From Hyphomicrobiales bacterium (GTDB lineage: Bacteria > Pseudomonadota > Alphaproteobacteria > Rhizobiales > Beijerinckiaceae), in contig RXIY01000071.1 in NCBI GenBank assembly GCA_003963405.1, positions 30,166-94,165 of the forward strand: a stretch of 64,000 nt of DNA, in the 5' to 3' direction. Shown in pieces: positions 51,842 to 61,120 of the stretch; position 1 is the first letter of the stretch; the number at the start of each line of letters is the position of its first letter. The notes beneath the pieces were generated by a model. The model searched no databases and was not told where the DNA came from. It saw only the letters and a program-made list of their open reading frames with translations. The translations under genes were made by a program, and so were the position numbers.

Positions 51842-54800
51842 ATGTTCGATCTCCACTTCGATGCGGGCGACCTTCGCCTCACCTTGAAGGCAACGCGCGA
51901 GGGTCTCCTGCAACGCCTTGTGACGCGCGCCCGCAAGCGCGACCTCGAACATCTGCCGCCGAGCGACCGCGACCTCATCCTCGCGCTCGCCGATCTGCGC
52001 GCGCTGGCGGAGGATACGAAGGAGGCGCTGGAGATCGGCGCGGATCAGATCCGCCTCTCGCACCGCCTCGCGGCGGCGCTGCCGGGTGAGACGGCGCGGA
52101 TTCTCGGCCTGCCGTCGCTCGTCGATCTCACCTTGCGGACCGACGCCGAGGGGCTCGTCGGCTCTCCGAATTTCCGTCTCAAGGCCGAATGGTTTCGCAA
52201 CGGCCAGCGTCAGGCGCCGCGCAGGACGGGCGCGATCCTCGAGACATCAAGCGGCCCGCGGCGATTGCCGCTCTGGCTCATGGAAGCCGTCGAGGTCGCC
52301 GAAGGATTCCGGCCGGGCGGCGGCGACATCGACCATTGGGGCGCGCTGGCGCGATTCAGGCAGGCGCTCGATCCCGGCGTGCGCATCGCCGACAGCGCCG
52401 CCGCCGCCAGGGTCTCGATGACCGATTTCCTCTCCGGCCTGCAGGTGCGCGTGGCCGACCGGCTGTCGATCGCCGCGAACGCGGCCGGCGATGACTTCGA
52501 GGTCGTGCCCTTCTCGGGCCGGCGGATCGGCGAGAAAAACGAAGACGGCGCCGTCTCGGAAAGCGACAGTGAATTGAGCGGCCACGACCTCGGCCTGTTC
52601 CAGAGACGGGTCCGCGAGCGCGGCGCGACGCCGGCCTATCGTCTGGGGCCTGGCAGCTTTCTCGTCATCGACCGAGCGGCGCTGCCGGCGCTCGACGTTA
52701 TGGCTGGGATGCAGCACGCGCCGCGGGCCGAGCGCGCCGCGTTCATCCGCAACCCCCGCCCCCGCATCACTGAAGCGGTCGAGGCGGCATTGCGCAGGGA
52801 GGGCCGCCTCGACGACCTCGGCCCCGAAGCGGAAGAAGAGGCGATCGAAAATGTCGCGGGACCGGTCTTTGTCGAGACGCGGGAGTTCTCGGAACGCGTG
52901 ACGGGCGTCAAGGTCTTCGAAAAACCCGACCTCGGCGATTTTACCGGCAGCGGGACGACCTGGCTCGAGGAGGAATTCGCGCGCCGGGTCGCGGAGATCC
53001 TCGGCGACCTGCCGGCGGCGGCAATCGGAGAATTGCGCGAGCAGGTGACGCAGGCCATCGAGCAGGGACGGAAGGCGGTCCCTCTGGCCGACATTCATCT
53101 GCCGGCGCGTCCCGAGATGATCGCGACCCTCGACGTCCATCTCGAACGGGCGCGGCGGAAGGACGCCGACGACCGGACGGAAGACCCGGCGGATGAATCC
53201 GCCGGACCGACCGGCCCCCATGTTCTCGACGGCAAGAAGAATTTCCACGACATCGAATGGTTGGCGAAATTCCAACGCCGCGCGCCGCGCGTGGCGGCGG
53301 TCGTTCCCGAGGCGATCCGAACGCCGCTGAAGCCGCATCAGGTCGAGAGCTTCGACTGGCAGGTCGCGGCGTGGCGGGCCGGTCTTCCCGGCGTCCTGAA
53401 CGCCGATGAGCAGGGTCTCGGCAAGACGCTGCAAACGATCGCGTTTCTAGTCTGGCTGAAATCTCACATGGCGGAGGCAGACGCGGCGCAGCGCGGACCC
53501 GTGCTGATCGTGGCGCCGACGTCGCTGCTCGAAAACTGGGAGCAGGAGGTGGCGCGGCACGTCTGCGAGCCGGGCCTCGGCCATCTCATCCGCCTCTACG
53601 GCTCCGCCATTTCAAGCCGGAAGCTGACGGGGAAAGCTGGTCGCGATATCGACAGCGGCGAGATCAAGCTCGACTTCGGGTTTCTGACAGAGGCGATGGA
53701 AGAAGGCCGAGCCCACCGCTTCTGGCTGCTGACGACTTATACAACCCTGACCAATTACCAGCATTCGCTCGGCCGCATCCCCTTCAGCGCCCTCGTTTTC
53801 GACGAGATCCAGACGCTCAAGAACCCAGCGGCCCTGCGCACGCAGGCCGGATTGTTCATGAATGCCGATTTCCGCATCGGCTTGACCGGCACGCCGATCG
53901 AAAACAGCACCATCGATCTTTGGGCCATAATGGAACAACTTGCCCCCGGATCGCTCGGAAGCTTCAAGGATTTCAGAACCCGTTACGAGTCGCCGGACGG
54001 CGACAACATGGCGGAATTGCACGGACGCGTCTTCAAGCCGCTGGACGGACGGCCTGCCCTCGCCCTTCGCCGCACGAAAGATCAGGTCGCACGCGACCTG
54101 CCCGAAAAAACCCGGCGCCTCCACCCCCGGCTGATGCCGCATGGCCAGGCCTCGGTCTACGATGACGCAAGACTGAAGCTCGCTCAGGGAGGGATGGGCG
54201 CAGCCCTGAAGATGCTGCATCATATCCGCTCGGTCTCCGTTCATCCGAGCCTGGACGAGACGACCGCCGACTCGGATTTCATCGAGGCTTCGGCGCGCCT
54301 GTCGGCGACTTTCGATATCCTCCGGCGCATTGCGGCGCGCCGCGAGCGCGCCCTCGTCTTCATCGAACATCGCCTGATGCAGCATCGCTTCATAGAGCTG
54401 GCGCGCGCGGAATTCGGCTTGAGCCGCATCGACCTCATCAACGGCGAAACGCCCATCCCGAAACGCCAGGCCATCGTCAACCGCTTCCAGCGTCATCTGG
54501 ACGATGATCACGGTTTCGATATTCTCGTCCTTGGTCCAAAGGCTGCCGGCGTCGGCCTGACGCTCACGGCCGCCACGCACGTCATTCATCTCTCGCGATG
54601 GTGGAATCCTGCGGTCGAGGAGCAATGCAACGACCGCGTCCATCGTCTCGGGCAGACGCGCCCCGTCACCATCCACTTACCGATGGCCATACATCCGGCC
54701 TATCGAGAAAACTCCTTCGACTGTCTTCTTCAAAGCCTCATGCAGCGAAAGCGCAAACTGGCAAGTTCCGCCCTTTGGCCGATGGGCGATACGGAGGCGG

Positions 54801-54946
54801 ATGTCGCTGAACTCCAGAAAATGCTGAACGCAGAGAAAACCGCATGCGCGGGAGACCCGGTCATGGCCGCACTCTCGGCTCTCTTTCAGCGCGATGGCAT
54901 GCCGTGTCCCATCATTGATCCCGATGGGTCGGCGCCAATCGGGTAG
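51842..54946 (+). CDS. zorD: Zorya protein ZorD (SNF2-type helicase/translocase)
   Basis: A 1034-residue SF2/SNF2 ATPase, the DNA-degrading effector of type I Zorya. The N-terminal half has no motif I recognise. The motor begins near residue 490 (LKPHQVESFDWQVAAWRAGL). Walker A is DEQGLGKTLQTIAFL (about 521), the Walker B box is DEIQTLKN (about 654), and motif III is LTGTPIENS (about 681). The second RecA domain has VLGPKAAGVGLTLTAATHV and HLSRWWNPAVEEQCNDRVHR. It follows zorC by 9 bases and ends 12 bases from the convergent hsdR. All motor motifs look intact. Confidence 0.93.
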   Translation: MFDLHFDAGDLRLTLKATREGLLQRLVTRARKRDLEHLPPSDRDLILALADLRALAEDTKEALEIGADQIRLSHRLAAALPGETARILGLPSLVDLTLRTDAEGLVGSPNFRLKAEWFRNGQRQAPRRTGAILETSSGPRRLPLWLMEAVEVAEGFRPGGGDIDHWGALARFRQALDPGVRIADSAAAARVSMTDFLSGLQVRVADRLSIAANAAGDDFEVVPFSGRRIGEKNEDGAVSESDSELSGHDLGLFQRRVRERGATPAYRLGPGSFLVIDRAALPALDVMAGMQHAPRAERAAFIRNPRPRITEAVEAALRREGRLDDLGPEAEEEAIENVAGPVFVETREFSERVTGVKVFEKPDLGDFTGSGTTWLEEEFARRVAEILGDLPAAAIGELREQVTQAIEQGRKAVPLADIHLPARPEMIATLDVHLERARRKDADDRTEDPADESAGPTGPHVLDGKKNFHDIEWLAKFQRRAPRVAAVVPEAIRTPLKPHQVESFDWQVAAWRAGLPGVLNADEQGLGKTLQTIAFLVWLKSHMAEADAAQRGPVLIVAPTSLLENWEQEVARHVCEPGLGHLIRLYGSAISSRKLTGKAGRDIDSGEIKLDFGFLTEAMEEGRAHRFWLLTTYTTLTNYQHSLGRIPFSALVFDEIQTLKNPAALRTQAGLFMNADFRIGLTGTPIENSTIDLWAIMEQLAPGSLGSFKDFRTRYESPDGDNMAELHGRVFKPLDGRPALALRRTKDQVARDLPEKTRRLHPRLMPHGQASVYDDARLKLAQGGMGAALKMLHHIRSVSVHPSLDETTADSDFIEASARLSATFDILRRIAARRERALVFIEHRLMQHRFIELARAEFGLSRIDLINGETPIPKRQAIVNRFQRHLDDDHGFDILVLGPKAAGVGLTLTAATHVIHLSRWWNPAVEEQCNDRVHRLGQTRPVTIHLPMAIHPAYRENSFDCLLQSLMQRKRKLASSALWPMGDTEADVAELQKMLNAEKTACAGDPVMAALSALFQRDGMPCPIIDPDGSAPIG

Positions 54947-54958
54947 CGAGGCGCCTGG

Positions 54959-57900
54959 CTAGGCTGCGGCCCTGTCCCTGATTTGCTGAAGAATTTCCAC
55001 AAGCGACGTCACTTCGCTCTTTGCGAACATGCCGCTGACGCCGTGGGCGTGCATCCCGTCGAAGGGAGCCTCGTAGAGGCGGCCGGGGTCGAGCACGCCG
55101 TTCTCCGTCAGTTCGGCGAGCATCATGTCGATGAATTCGATCTGATTGGCCGTGAGCGCCCGTCCGATCACGAAACCATCGAGCGCCTGCTTCGCCGCCT
55201 CGCGTTCGAGACCGACGAGTGAGCGCACGAAGAGACCGAGCCCGCCATATTCCTCTCGGGCGCGCGCGAGGTCCTGCTCCTCGCCCACGGCCTCCTCCAG
55301 GAACATGCGTTCAAGCTCGGAGAGGTCCTGGCGGGTGAGTTGTTCGTTGCGCCGCAACTTCGAAATGGCGATATGATTTTCGTGCCTGGACAGGAAATGC
55401 CGGGCCTTCATCTTGAAGCGCGCCTTGTCCGCCCCGGTGGCGACCGGAATGGCGACGTCCTCCGCTGGCCCGATGTCGTCCACGAAATTCGTATAGATCA
55501 CCTTGCGGTCCCTGGGCTCGATCAGCTTCACCAGCTTCCTCAGCTTCCGGCGAACCTCTTCGAGCATGGGCAGCGTAATGTCGCGCCAGTATTCTTCAGT
55601 TTGCACCTCGAGGATCAACGCCATCTCGGCGGCGACCATCGGGACGTTCTTCATCTCTTCGAGTTGCGCCGCAATATCCTGTATCTTCTTGCGGCAAGCC
55701 GCCAGCGCCGGCTCGGCGCGCAGGAGCGCGATCTCGGCGCGCAGCACGAGCAGGTCGAACTGCTTCGCGCCAAGATCGTCGTCTTTGTAGGCGCTGGGCA
55801 GGCCGGCAAGATGATCGCAAAGTTCGGCGCGGTCCTCGGCGCCGAGCCGCTCCCAGGCCTCCTTCTTCTGGAATTTCTCGACATAGCGGCGTTTCGGCCG
55901 AACGATGAAATTGTCGAGGCTCATGCTGCCGACTTCGTCCAAGAGGCGCTCCTTCAAGCCATTGGCGACCTTCACGAGCGGCTCGTCGTCCTTATCCACA
56001 TCCTTGAGTTCGCCCAGCAGTTCGACCCGCGCCTTGAACAGCTTCGCGCCGAGCGGCTCGCCGAGCGCGCCCTCGGAGAGTTTGGGATTCTGATTGAAGA
56101 ACTCGAAATTCTGGCAGAAATCGAAAATCCGAAAGTGATCCTTGTGCTGGTCAGGGCCGAAGAGATTGGGGCGCAGGCGCGTGCCGCGTCCGATCATCTG
56201 CCAGAACTTGGTCTTGGAGCGGACGATCTTGAAGAAGACGAGATTGACCACGTCCGGCACGTCTATGCCCGTGTCGAGCATATCGACGGAGATCGCGATC
56301 TGCGGCTCTCGCGCGGGATCGGAGAACTCGTCGATCAGCGTCTGCGCGTAAGCGGTGTGATAGTCGATCACCCGCGCGAAATTGCCCTTGAAATGCGGGT
56401 AGTTCGCGTCGAACCGGCGGGCGATGAATTTGGCATGGTCGCTGTTCTTGGCGAAGATGATCGTCTTGCCGAGCCTGTCCCCCTCCTCCACCTTCAGGCC
56501 GTGAGTCATCAGATGTTCGAGCACCTTGTCGACCGTATCCTCGTTGAACAGCCACTTGTTGAGCGCCGCGGCGTCGACGCTGTCGGGAATGGCGCCGTCC
56601 TCGCTCCATTCGATCGCGTCCCACCGGGTCTTTTCCTCTTCCGACAATTCATCGTAGCGGATGCCTTCGCGCTGGAAGCGCAGCGGCACGGAGATCGCCC
56701 TCGGGGGCGCGAGATAGCCGTCGGACACCGCCTGATCGAGATCGTAGGCGTCGGTCGGCACCCCGCGCTCCAGCTCGAAAAGCGCATAGGTGTCGCGGTC
56801 GATCTCGTCGCGCGGCGTCGCGGTCAGGCCGACGAGGAGACAGTCGAAATAGTCGAAAATCGCCTTGTATTTGCGATAAACCGAACGATGCGCCTCATCG
56901 ATGACGATGAGGTCGAAATGGCCGGGTCCGAAGCGACGCACGCCGTTTTCCACGTCGTCGATCAGCCCCATCATGGTCGGATAGGTCGAGACGTAGATGC
57001 GGCCGTCGGTTTGCTTGTCGGTCACGAGATTGACCGGCGCAGCGTGGGGCATTGTCTCCTTGAAGGCGCGGACGGCCTGGTTCACCAGCGCCACGCGATC
57101 GGCGAGAAAGAGCGCGCGCTTCACCCAATTGGCGCGCATCAGCAGATCGACGAGGGCGATCACCGTGCGCGTCTTGCCGGTGCCGGTGGCCATCACGAGC
57201 AGGGCCTTGCGCAAATGGTCCCGCTCGAATCCTTCCGTCACGCGGCGGATGGCCCTGGTCTGGTAGCGGCGGTCGATGATGGCGGGATCGGGCGCGAGGC
57301 TCGCCAGCGGGCGGCGCGTCGTGCGGCGCTGATGCAGGAGCAGCAGCTCGTCTTTTTTCAAAAACCCCTGCACCGGACGCGGCGGATAGCTGGCGTCGTC
57401 CCAGAGCCAGTGCTCATAGCCATTGGTGTAGAAGATGGCCGGCCGCTGGCCGAACATTCTTTCGAGACAATCGGCGTAGAGCTTCGCCTGCTGCTGGCCA
57501 ACGCGCGGGTCTTTTCGCGTGCGCTTCGCTTCGACGAGGGCGAGCGGCTTGCCGTCGTCGCCCCAGAGCACATAATCGACGAAGCCCTGTCCGCTCTGGG
57601 TCGGCATGCCGGAGACCTCGAATTCGCGGTCTCTCGGCTTGTCGAGCCGCCAGCCGGTTTCGTGCAGCAGATTGTCGATGAAGGCGTCGCGGGTCTCCTC
57701 CTCGCGGTAATCGTGGGCGTCGGGCGTCGCCGCATTGGCCTTCTTGATGGCGGCGATCTCGGCGCGCAGGCGGGCGAGTTCGGCGTCGAGCGCCTCGCGC
57801 TCGGCCTGCGTCTTCGCCCGCGTCGCCTCGCGCGTTTTCGCCTCGTCGGCATAGCGGCGGGCGATCTCCTTCAGCCGCCCGAGGGTGGTGACGTCGACCT

Positions 57901-58333
57901 GGGCGACGCGGGGCAGCGCGTCGGCGGAGAATTGCTCGGCGGCCGCGGGCTTGGCGCCCTTGGCGTAGGTGCGGGCGAGCCAATAGCTGAAATGGAAGAA
58001 TTCGCGCAGCGCCGTGACGGCCGCCTGCGGAGCGACGGGGCGCGGATCATGCACGGCGCGATTGCCGAAATCCTTGACGATCTGTGCCTTGGCGACGAGG
58101 CCGGGGCCGACGAGCCGGCGCAGACTCGGCTCGTGGATCAGCGCCGCGAGCGCCTTGTCGTAAGGCCAGCGCAGCGCGCCGTCGCGCTCGTACATCCACA
58201 AAAGCGCGGTCTCCAGCGCGAGCCGCGCATAGAAACAGGCGGCGCGCGGATCGGCGAGCGCAAGCGTCTCGGCCTTGCGCGCATGGTCGTGGACGGAAGC
58301 GAATTCGGCTTGGAGGAAGGCGAATTGCGACAT
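54959..58333 (-). CDS. hsdR: Type I restriction endonuclease subunit R (HsdR, EcoEI-like)
   Basis: A 1124-residue motor-nuclease subunit. It starts with a DUF4145-type helical domain (about 5-110) and a coiled coil (about 150-200). A PD-(D/E)xK nuclease follows, with Asp at about 252 in FVDYVLWGDDGK and Glu-Ala-Lys in PLALVEAKRTRKD. The SF2 motor has Walker A in VMATGTGKTRTVIAL (about 380), the DEAH box in VIDEAHRSVYRKYK (about 475), GLTATPRDEIDRD (about 500) and MIGRGTRLRPNLFG. The C-terminus is EcoEI-R-like. A truncated hsdS lies 11 bases upstream on the same strand and no hsdM is present, so the restriction system looks broken or dependent on subunits elsewhere. Confidence 0.92.
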   Translation of the reverse strand: MSQFAFLQAEFASVHDHARKAETLALADPRAACFYARLALETALLWMYERDGALRWPYDKALAALIHEPSLRRLVGPGLVAKAQIVKDFGNRAVHDPRPVAPQAAVTALREFFHFSYWLARTYAKGAKPAAAEQFSADALPRVAQVDVTTLGRLKEIARRYADEAKTREATRAKTQAEREALDAELARLRAEIAAIKKANAATPDAHDYREEETRDAFIDNLLHETGWRLDKPRDREFEVSGMPTQSGQGFVDYVLWGDDGKPLALVEAKRTRKDPRVGQQQAKLYADCLERMFGQRPAIFYTNGYEHWLWDDASYPPRPVQGFLKKDELLLLHQRRTTRRPLASLAPDPAIIDRRYQTRAIRRVTEGFERDHLRKALLVMATGTGKTRTVIALVDLLMRANWVKRALFLADRVALVNQAVRAFKETMPHAAPVNLVTDKQTDGRIYVSTYPTMMGLIDDVENGVRRFGPGHFDLIVIDEAHRSVYRKYKAIFDYFDCLLVGLTATPRDEIDRDTYALFELERGVPTDAYDLDQAVSDGYLAPPRAISVPLRFQREGIRYDELSEEEKTRWDAIEWSEDGAIPDSVDAAALNKWLFNEDTVDKVLEHLMTHGLKVEEGDRLGKTIIFAKNSDHAKFIARRFDANYPHFKGNFARVIDYHTAYAQTLIDEFSDPAREPQIAISVDMLDTGIDVPDVVNLVFFKIVRSKTKFWQMIGRGTRLRPNLFGPDQHKDHFRIFDFCQNFEFFNQNPKLSEGALGEPLGAKLFKARVELLGELKDVDKDDEPLVKVANGLKERLLDEVGSMSLDNFIVRPKRRYVEKFQKKEAWERLGAEDRAELCDHLAGLPSAYKDDDLGAKQFDLLVLRAEIALLRAEPALAACRKKIQDIAAQLEEMKNVPMVAAEMALILEVQTEEYWRDITLPMLEEVRRKLRKLVKLIEPRDRKVIYTNFVDDIGPAEDVAIPVATGADKARFKMKARHFLSRHENHIAISKLRRNEQLTRQDLSELERMFLEEAVGEEQDLARAREEYGGLGLFVRSLVGLEREAAKQALDGFVIGRALTANQIEFIDMMLAELTENGVLDPGRLYEAPFDGMHAHGVSGMFAKSEVTSLVEILQQIRDRAAA

Positions 58334-58344
58334 GCGGGCGCCCG

Positions 58345-58785
58345 CTAGAGTTGGCCGGTGAAGGCGCGATGTTGGAGGGAGGAGAACAAAGTGTTCATCG
58401 AATTTATATGCTCGTATTCCTGCTTAATCAGCGCCCTAGAGAGACTAATTCTTTCGCAGAAGGATTGCTGTAGAGGGAGCGGGGGACGGGGTATCTCGAA
58501 AGCGCGGATTTGCTCGAAATTCAAGCCCGGCTTTGTCTGCCCGTATTGACATTTCTCGATTTGGCGCTGTCCACCATCTCGCAGGCTGAGGTAGAATGAA
58601 AGGAAATCAGGAAGCAGCTTCTGTCGATCCACCCGGATGATCGCGACGTGCTGGCTGATATACGCGCCGCCATGCTCGCTAGAGGTAGCTGAAACGCGCC
58701 CGATTTTGGAGCCCGTGATTGTAAGAAGAACATCGCCGCTCCGACAGCCATGATGATTGTCTCCGACCGCGTCGGGATCGTCCTG
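58345..58785 (-). pseudogene. hsdS: Truncated type I specificity subunit (hsdS, C-terminal part)
   Basis: An open frame of about 146 codons holding the end of an HsdS protein. Recognisable parts are RSGDVLLTITGSKIGRVSA, YISQHVAIIRVDRQKLLPDF and TKPGLNFEQIRAFEIPRPPL, then LPLQQSFCERISLSRALIKQ and the ending LQHRAFTGQL. This is one target-recognition domain's C-terminal half plus the distal conserved helix. Upstream at 58786-58788 is an in-frame TAG, and the expected first recognition domain is absent. A shorter ORF begins at an ATG at 58632. It cannot specify a two-part recognition site by itself. Confidence 0.8.
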
Positions 58786-58894
58786 CTACATGGGCGACCG
58801 ATTGGGGAAGGGCCGATCATGATCTCGGCGAGGGGTCCGATCGAACTGCATTTTCCGGGAGCCGCGCAGGATTTTCAAAAGCGAAAACTGCCCC

Positions 58895-59179
58895 ATGAGC
58901 AACACACTCATTGAGGCTATCGCGGATCACATGCTCGCGGTTCGGGCCTTCCGCTACGCATGTAGGGAGAATCCCGGCACGACAAAAGAGGACGATGCTT
59001 TCGAGGCCGAGCGCCTCGCCATGATGGCGCTTCTCTCATTTCCGCCCGAAACAATAGAGCAAGCGCGCGTCCGCGCCGCCTATCTGATGACGACGCGATT
59101 TCCGCACGGTCTCAACGCGGGGGGCTTCGCCTTTTTGCAATCATTCACAACCAAAACGGAGTCTCCGGATGCAGACTGA
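58895..59179 (+). CDS. Hypothetical protein
   Basis: A 94-residue, mostly helical soluble protein with IEAIADHMLAVRAFRYACRE, FEAERLAMMALLSFPPETIE and RVRAAYLMTTRFPHGLNAGG. Short proteins of this kind are frequent in alphaproteobacterial accessory regions and sometimes near plasmid or phage genes. No function can be given. No good ribosome site is visible before the ATG. Confidence 0.55.
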   Translation: MSNTLIEAIADHMLAVRAFRYACRENPGTTKEDDAFEAERLAMMALLSFPPETIEQARVRAAYLMTTRFPHGLNAGGFAFLQSFTTKTESPDAD

Positions 59180-59320
59180 CTTACTCACGGCCGAACCCAT
59201 TTATGCGACGTTGGACGCCGCTGTTGGCCGCCGCGAGACGCTTGTCGACCAGTCGGCAATTTGACCTTTTCCAGCGGCCCAGCGCGTTCGTGCGAGCAGC
59301 CCGCTTCGGTGGATTTGTCG

Positions 59321-59333
59321 AGTCAAATTGACT
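59321..59333. promoter_or_regulatory. Short palindrome before the lipoprotein gene
   Basis: AGTCAA-A-TTGACT is a perfect 6-1-6 palindrome 20 bases before the lipoprotein start, overlapping where a promoter or operator would lie. Confidence 0.3.
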
Positions 59334-59353
59334 TACGTAAAAAGGAATTAGAC

Positions 59354-59785
59354 ATGAATAAGCTTGCGCTCTGCTTTGGCCTCGTCACTTCAATGGCAAT
59401 GGCGGGCTGCGCGACCATGACGCGCGGAACAACTCAAACAGTGGCCATCAACACCGGCGCATCCGGCGCCGTATGCACGCTTATTTCCCCATCTATCGGC
59501 ACGCAGACGGTGACGACGCCCGGCGTCGTCACCCTCGCCAAGGGCTCAAGCGCTGTCTCCATCCGATGCAGCAAGGAATGCTACAGCGATGGAACCGGCG
59601 TCCTTGCATCGAACATGGACGGGATGACGGCGGGAAATGTGGTCGTCGGCGGAGTCATTGGACTCGGGGTGGACGCCGCCACTGGCGCAATGAACCAGTA
59701 TGCTCCGCAAGCAGACATCGTGATGGCTCCAGACGGTTCCTGCACAGCGCCGGCAGCGCCTTTTTTACGCCGAAGCCGGCGGTGA
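59354..59785 (+). CDS. Small lipoprotein
   Basis: A 143-residue lipoprotein. The signal peptide ends in a lipobox (AMAGC, cysteine at residue 19). The mature part begins ATMTRGTTQTVAINTGASGA and continues CTLISPSIGTQTVTTPGVVT and IRCSKECYSDGTGVLASNMD. A Gly/Val-rich hydrophobic hairpin (GNVVVGGVIGLGVDAATGAM) follows. Similar proteins are common in Proteobacteria and of unknown role. AAAGGAA precedes the ATG. The C-terminus PFLRRSRR comes just after a run of six T, where a frameshift would extend the protein. Confidence 0.8.
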   Translation: MNKLALCFGLVTSMAMAGCATMTRGTTQTVAINTGASGAVCTLISPSIGTQTVTTPGVVTLAKGSSAVSIRCSKECYSDGTGVLASNMDGMTAGNVVVGGVIGLGVDAATGAMNQYAPQADIVMAPDGSCTAPAAPFLRRSRR

Positions 59786-59966
59786 TCACTACCACTCGCC
59801 TTGTGATCCTGCGCAGCGACTCACGCCTGTAGAATTTCCCCGCCTGCCTTTCGCGAACGCGATCCGCCTCGATCCGGAACGCCGCGAGGCTATGCAAAAC
59901 TGGTGCGTGGGGTCGCGAGAACTCGGCGAACTGCGCCCGCTCGGCCTATGGACCGCTCTGCAATAA
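59786..59966 (+). other. Coding-like stretch without a start, third frame
   Basis: A frame that begins inside the end of the lipoprotein gene, after its run of six T, reads through to a TAA at 59966. It contains EAGGDHYHSPCDPAQRLTPV, LPFANAIRLDPERREAMQN and ELGELRPLGLWTALQ. Composition looks protein-like, but no start codon or family is recognised. It may be a displaced gene end or the lipoprotein's original C-terminus. Confidence 0.3.
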
Positions 59967-59972
59967 GCGTTA

Positions 59973-60158
59973 ATGGATTACTTCTGCACAATAAGTGGTT
60001 GCAGGGTGTATTTTAACGGAGATAAAAAATCGGGTATCACAAGCTGGGATTACGGCCATTTAACGCCGATAGCCTCCACGCATTTTGCGAAGGACGTGCT
60101 CACGCCGCTGCTTATTGGCGAAGTGGACAGCCCACGCAATTTCTCCCGCTTTCCTTGA
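59973..60158 (+). pseudogene. Fragment of an SGNH-type acyltransferase C-terminus
   Basis: A short frame with MDYFCTISGCRVYFNGDKKS, then SWDYGHLTPIASTHFAKDVL. It lines up with the end of the acyltransferase at 22435 (AIDQFCRESGCKIYVGDDRN, then DDAHMTIAASEYLARQVL). That includes the Asp-x-x-His position, here Asp-Tyr-Gly-His. Nothing upstream resembles the rest of such an enzyme, so this is a stranded gene end, probably left by a rearrangement at the island's right side. Confidence 0.6.
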
Positions 60159-60257
60159 GAACGCAAGCTTCGTCCAAAAGATGAGCGAGCATCTTGGCGG
60201 CAAAAGGATCCTTGCCGCCAAGGGCTCGCTCGCGCGAGACGCTTCATCTTCAGGCGA

Positions 60258-60692
60258 TTACCAGCCGTAGCCGTAGCCCCAGCCAGGGTAGGCGCAGACG
60301 TTTACCCATCTTTGCGCCCAGCCCCAGCCTGTCCAGACAGGGCGCAGGCGGTAGCAGCCGTTGTAGCCTCCCCAGTAGTAGCCGACAGGTCTGTAAAAGT
60401 TGCGCCGGTAACCCCAGCCGTAGCCGACGTAACGAGGGCCGCCCCAATAGCGCGGGCGTCCGAAGCCGCCGCCCCAGCCGTGGCCGCGCCATCCCGCGAA
60501 GCCGCCGCCCCAGCCGCCGCGACCGCCCCAGCCGCCGCCGTGACCGAAACCGCCGCCCCATCCGCCGTGACCGGCAAAACCGCCGCCATGGCCAAAGCCT
60601 CCGCCCCAACCACCGCGCCCCCAGGCAAGGGTTTCCGATGGAAGGACCGTGGCGATTGCCAAAGCGCCTAACAGAGCGATCTTGTGACGCAT
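60258..60692 (-). CDS. Gly/Trp-rich exported protein
   Basis: A 144-residue protein with a signal peptide (LLGALAIATVLPSETLA) and a mature part dominated by GGFGHGG and GGWGG repeats. The C-terminus is Tyr/Trp-rich with two cysteines (YNGCYRLRPVWTG and VNVCAYPGWG). This layout recurs in small exported proteins of Hyphomicrobiales. AAGGAG lies about 10 bases before the ATG. Function unknown; it may be a cell-surface or metal-binding structural protein. Confidence 0.75.
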   Translation of the reverse strand: MRHKIALLGALAIATVLPSETLAWGRGGWGGGFGHGGGFAGHGGWGGGFGHGGGWGGRGGWGGGFAGWRGHGWGGGFGRPRYWGGPRYVGYGWGYRRNFYRPVGYYWGGYNGCYRLRPVWTGWGWAQRWVNVCAYPGWGYGYGW

Positions 60693-60820
60693 TTCAACGC
60701 GCTCCTTTTCGAAAGACGCCCCTCCCTCTCGAAATTAGGCGTTGGCTTTGGCGCGCGTGTGTCGGGATTGTTGCCGGGCTGTGGCGCGACTGAATGGATT
60801 CTGCGCCCGCCGCTTTTTAC

Positions 60821-61120
60821 TCAGGCGACGAGATTCTCATAGTCGAAAAGCCGCTCCGGGTCGGCGGCGGGCGCGGGCAACCGGTCTGCTTCCGCGACGA
60901 ACGCCTCTATGGCGGCCTCGAGGATATCCGGGAAGGCGCCGTGCTCGGACGCGATCATGCCTGCGAGCGTGTCCTCCAGGGCGACGATGAAACAGCCGAG
61001 AAACTCTTCCTGACGTTCGGGCGCGACCTCGCGGCGCCTTTCGACATAATCTCGAGCGGTCCCGCGCCCAAGGCGCATGGCCATGTCGTAAGCAGCGTTC
61101 AGATTGCGCAGGCCCGGCAT
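60821..61120 (-). CDS. Hypothetical protein
   Basis: A 99-residue, Glu/Ala/Arg-rich helical protein with NAAYDMAMRLGRGTARDYVE, RREVAPERQEEFLGCFIVAL and FPDILEAAIEAFVAEADRLP. It has no signal peptide or membrane segment. The start may be the ATG at 61120 or a TTG at 61129. No family is recognised, though the sequence looks coding and nothing opposes it on the other strand. Confidence 0.55.
   Translation of the reverse strand: MPGLRNLNAAYDMAMRLGRGTARDYVERRREVAPERQEEFLGCFIVALEDTLAGMIASEHGAFPDILEAAIEAFVAEADRLPAPAADPERLFDYENLVA

Noticed and set aside
55340-58348. 1002-codon plus-strand frame opposite hsdR
   Set aside because: Antisense shadow of a clear HsdR protein in high-GC DNA.
46915-60250. 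A second attachment-site repeat closing the tRNA-Leu island
   Set aside because: I looked for the tRNA 3' end sequence further right and found no convincing copy by eye, so no att pair is claimed.
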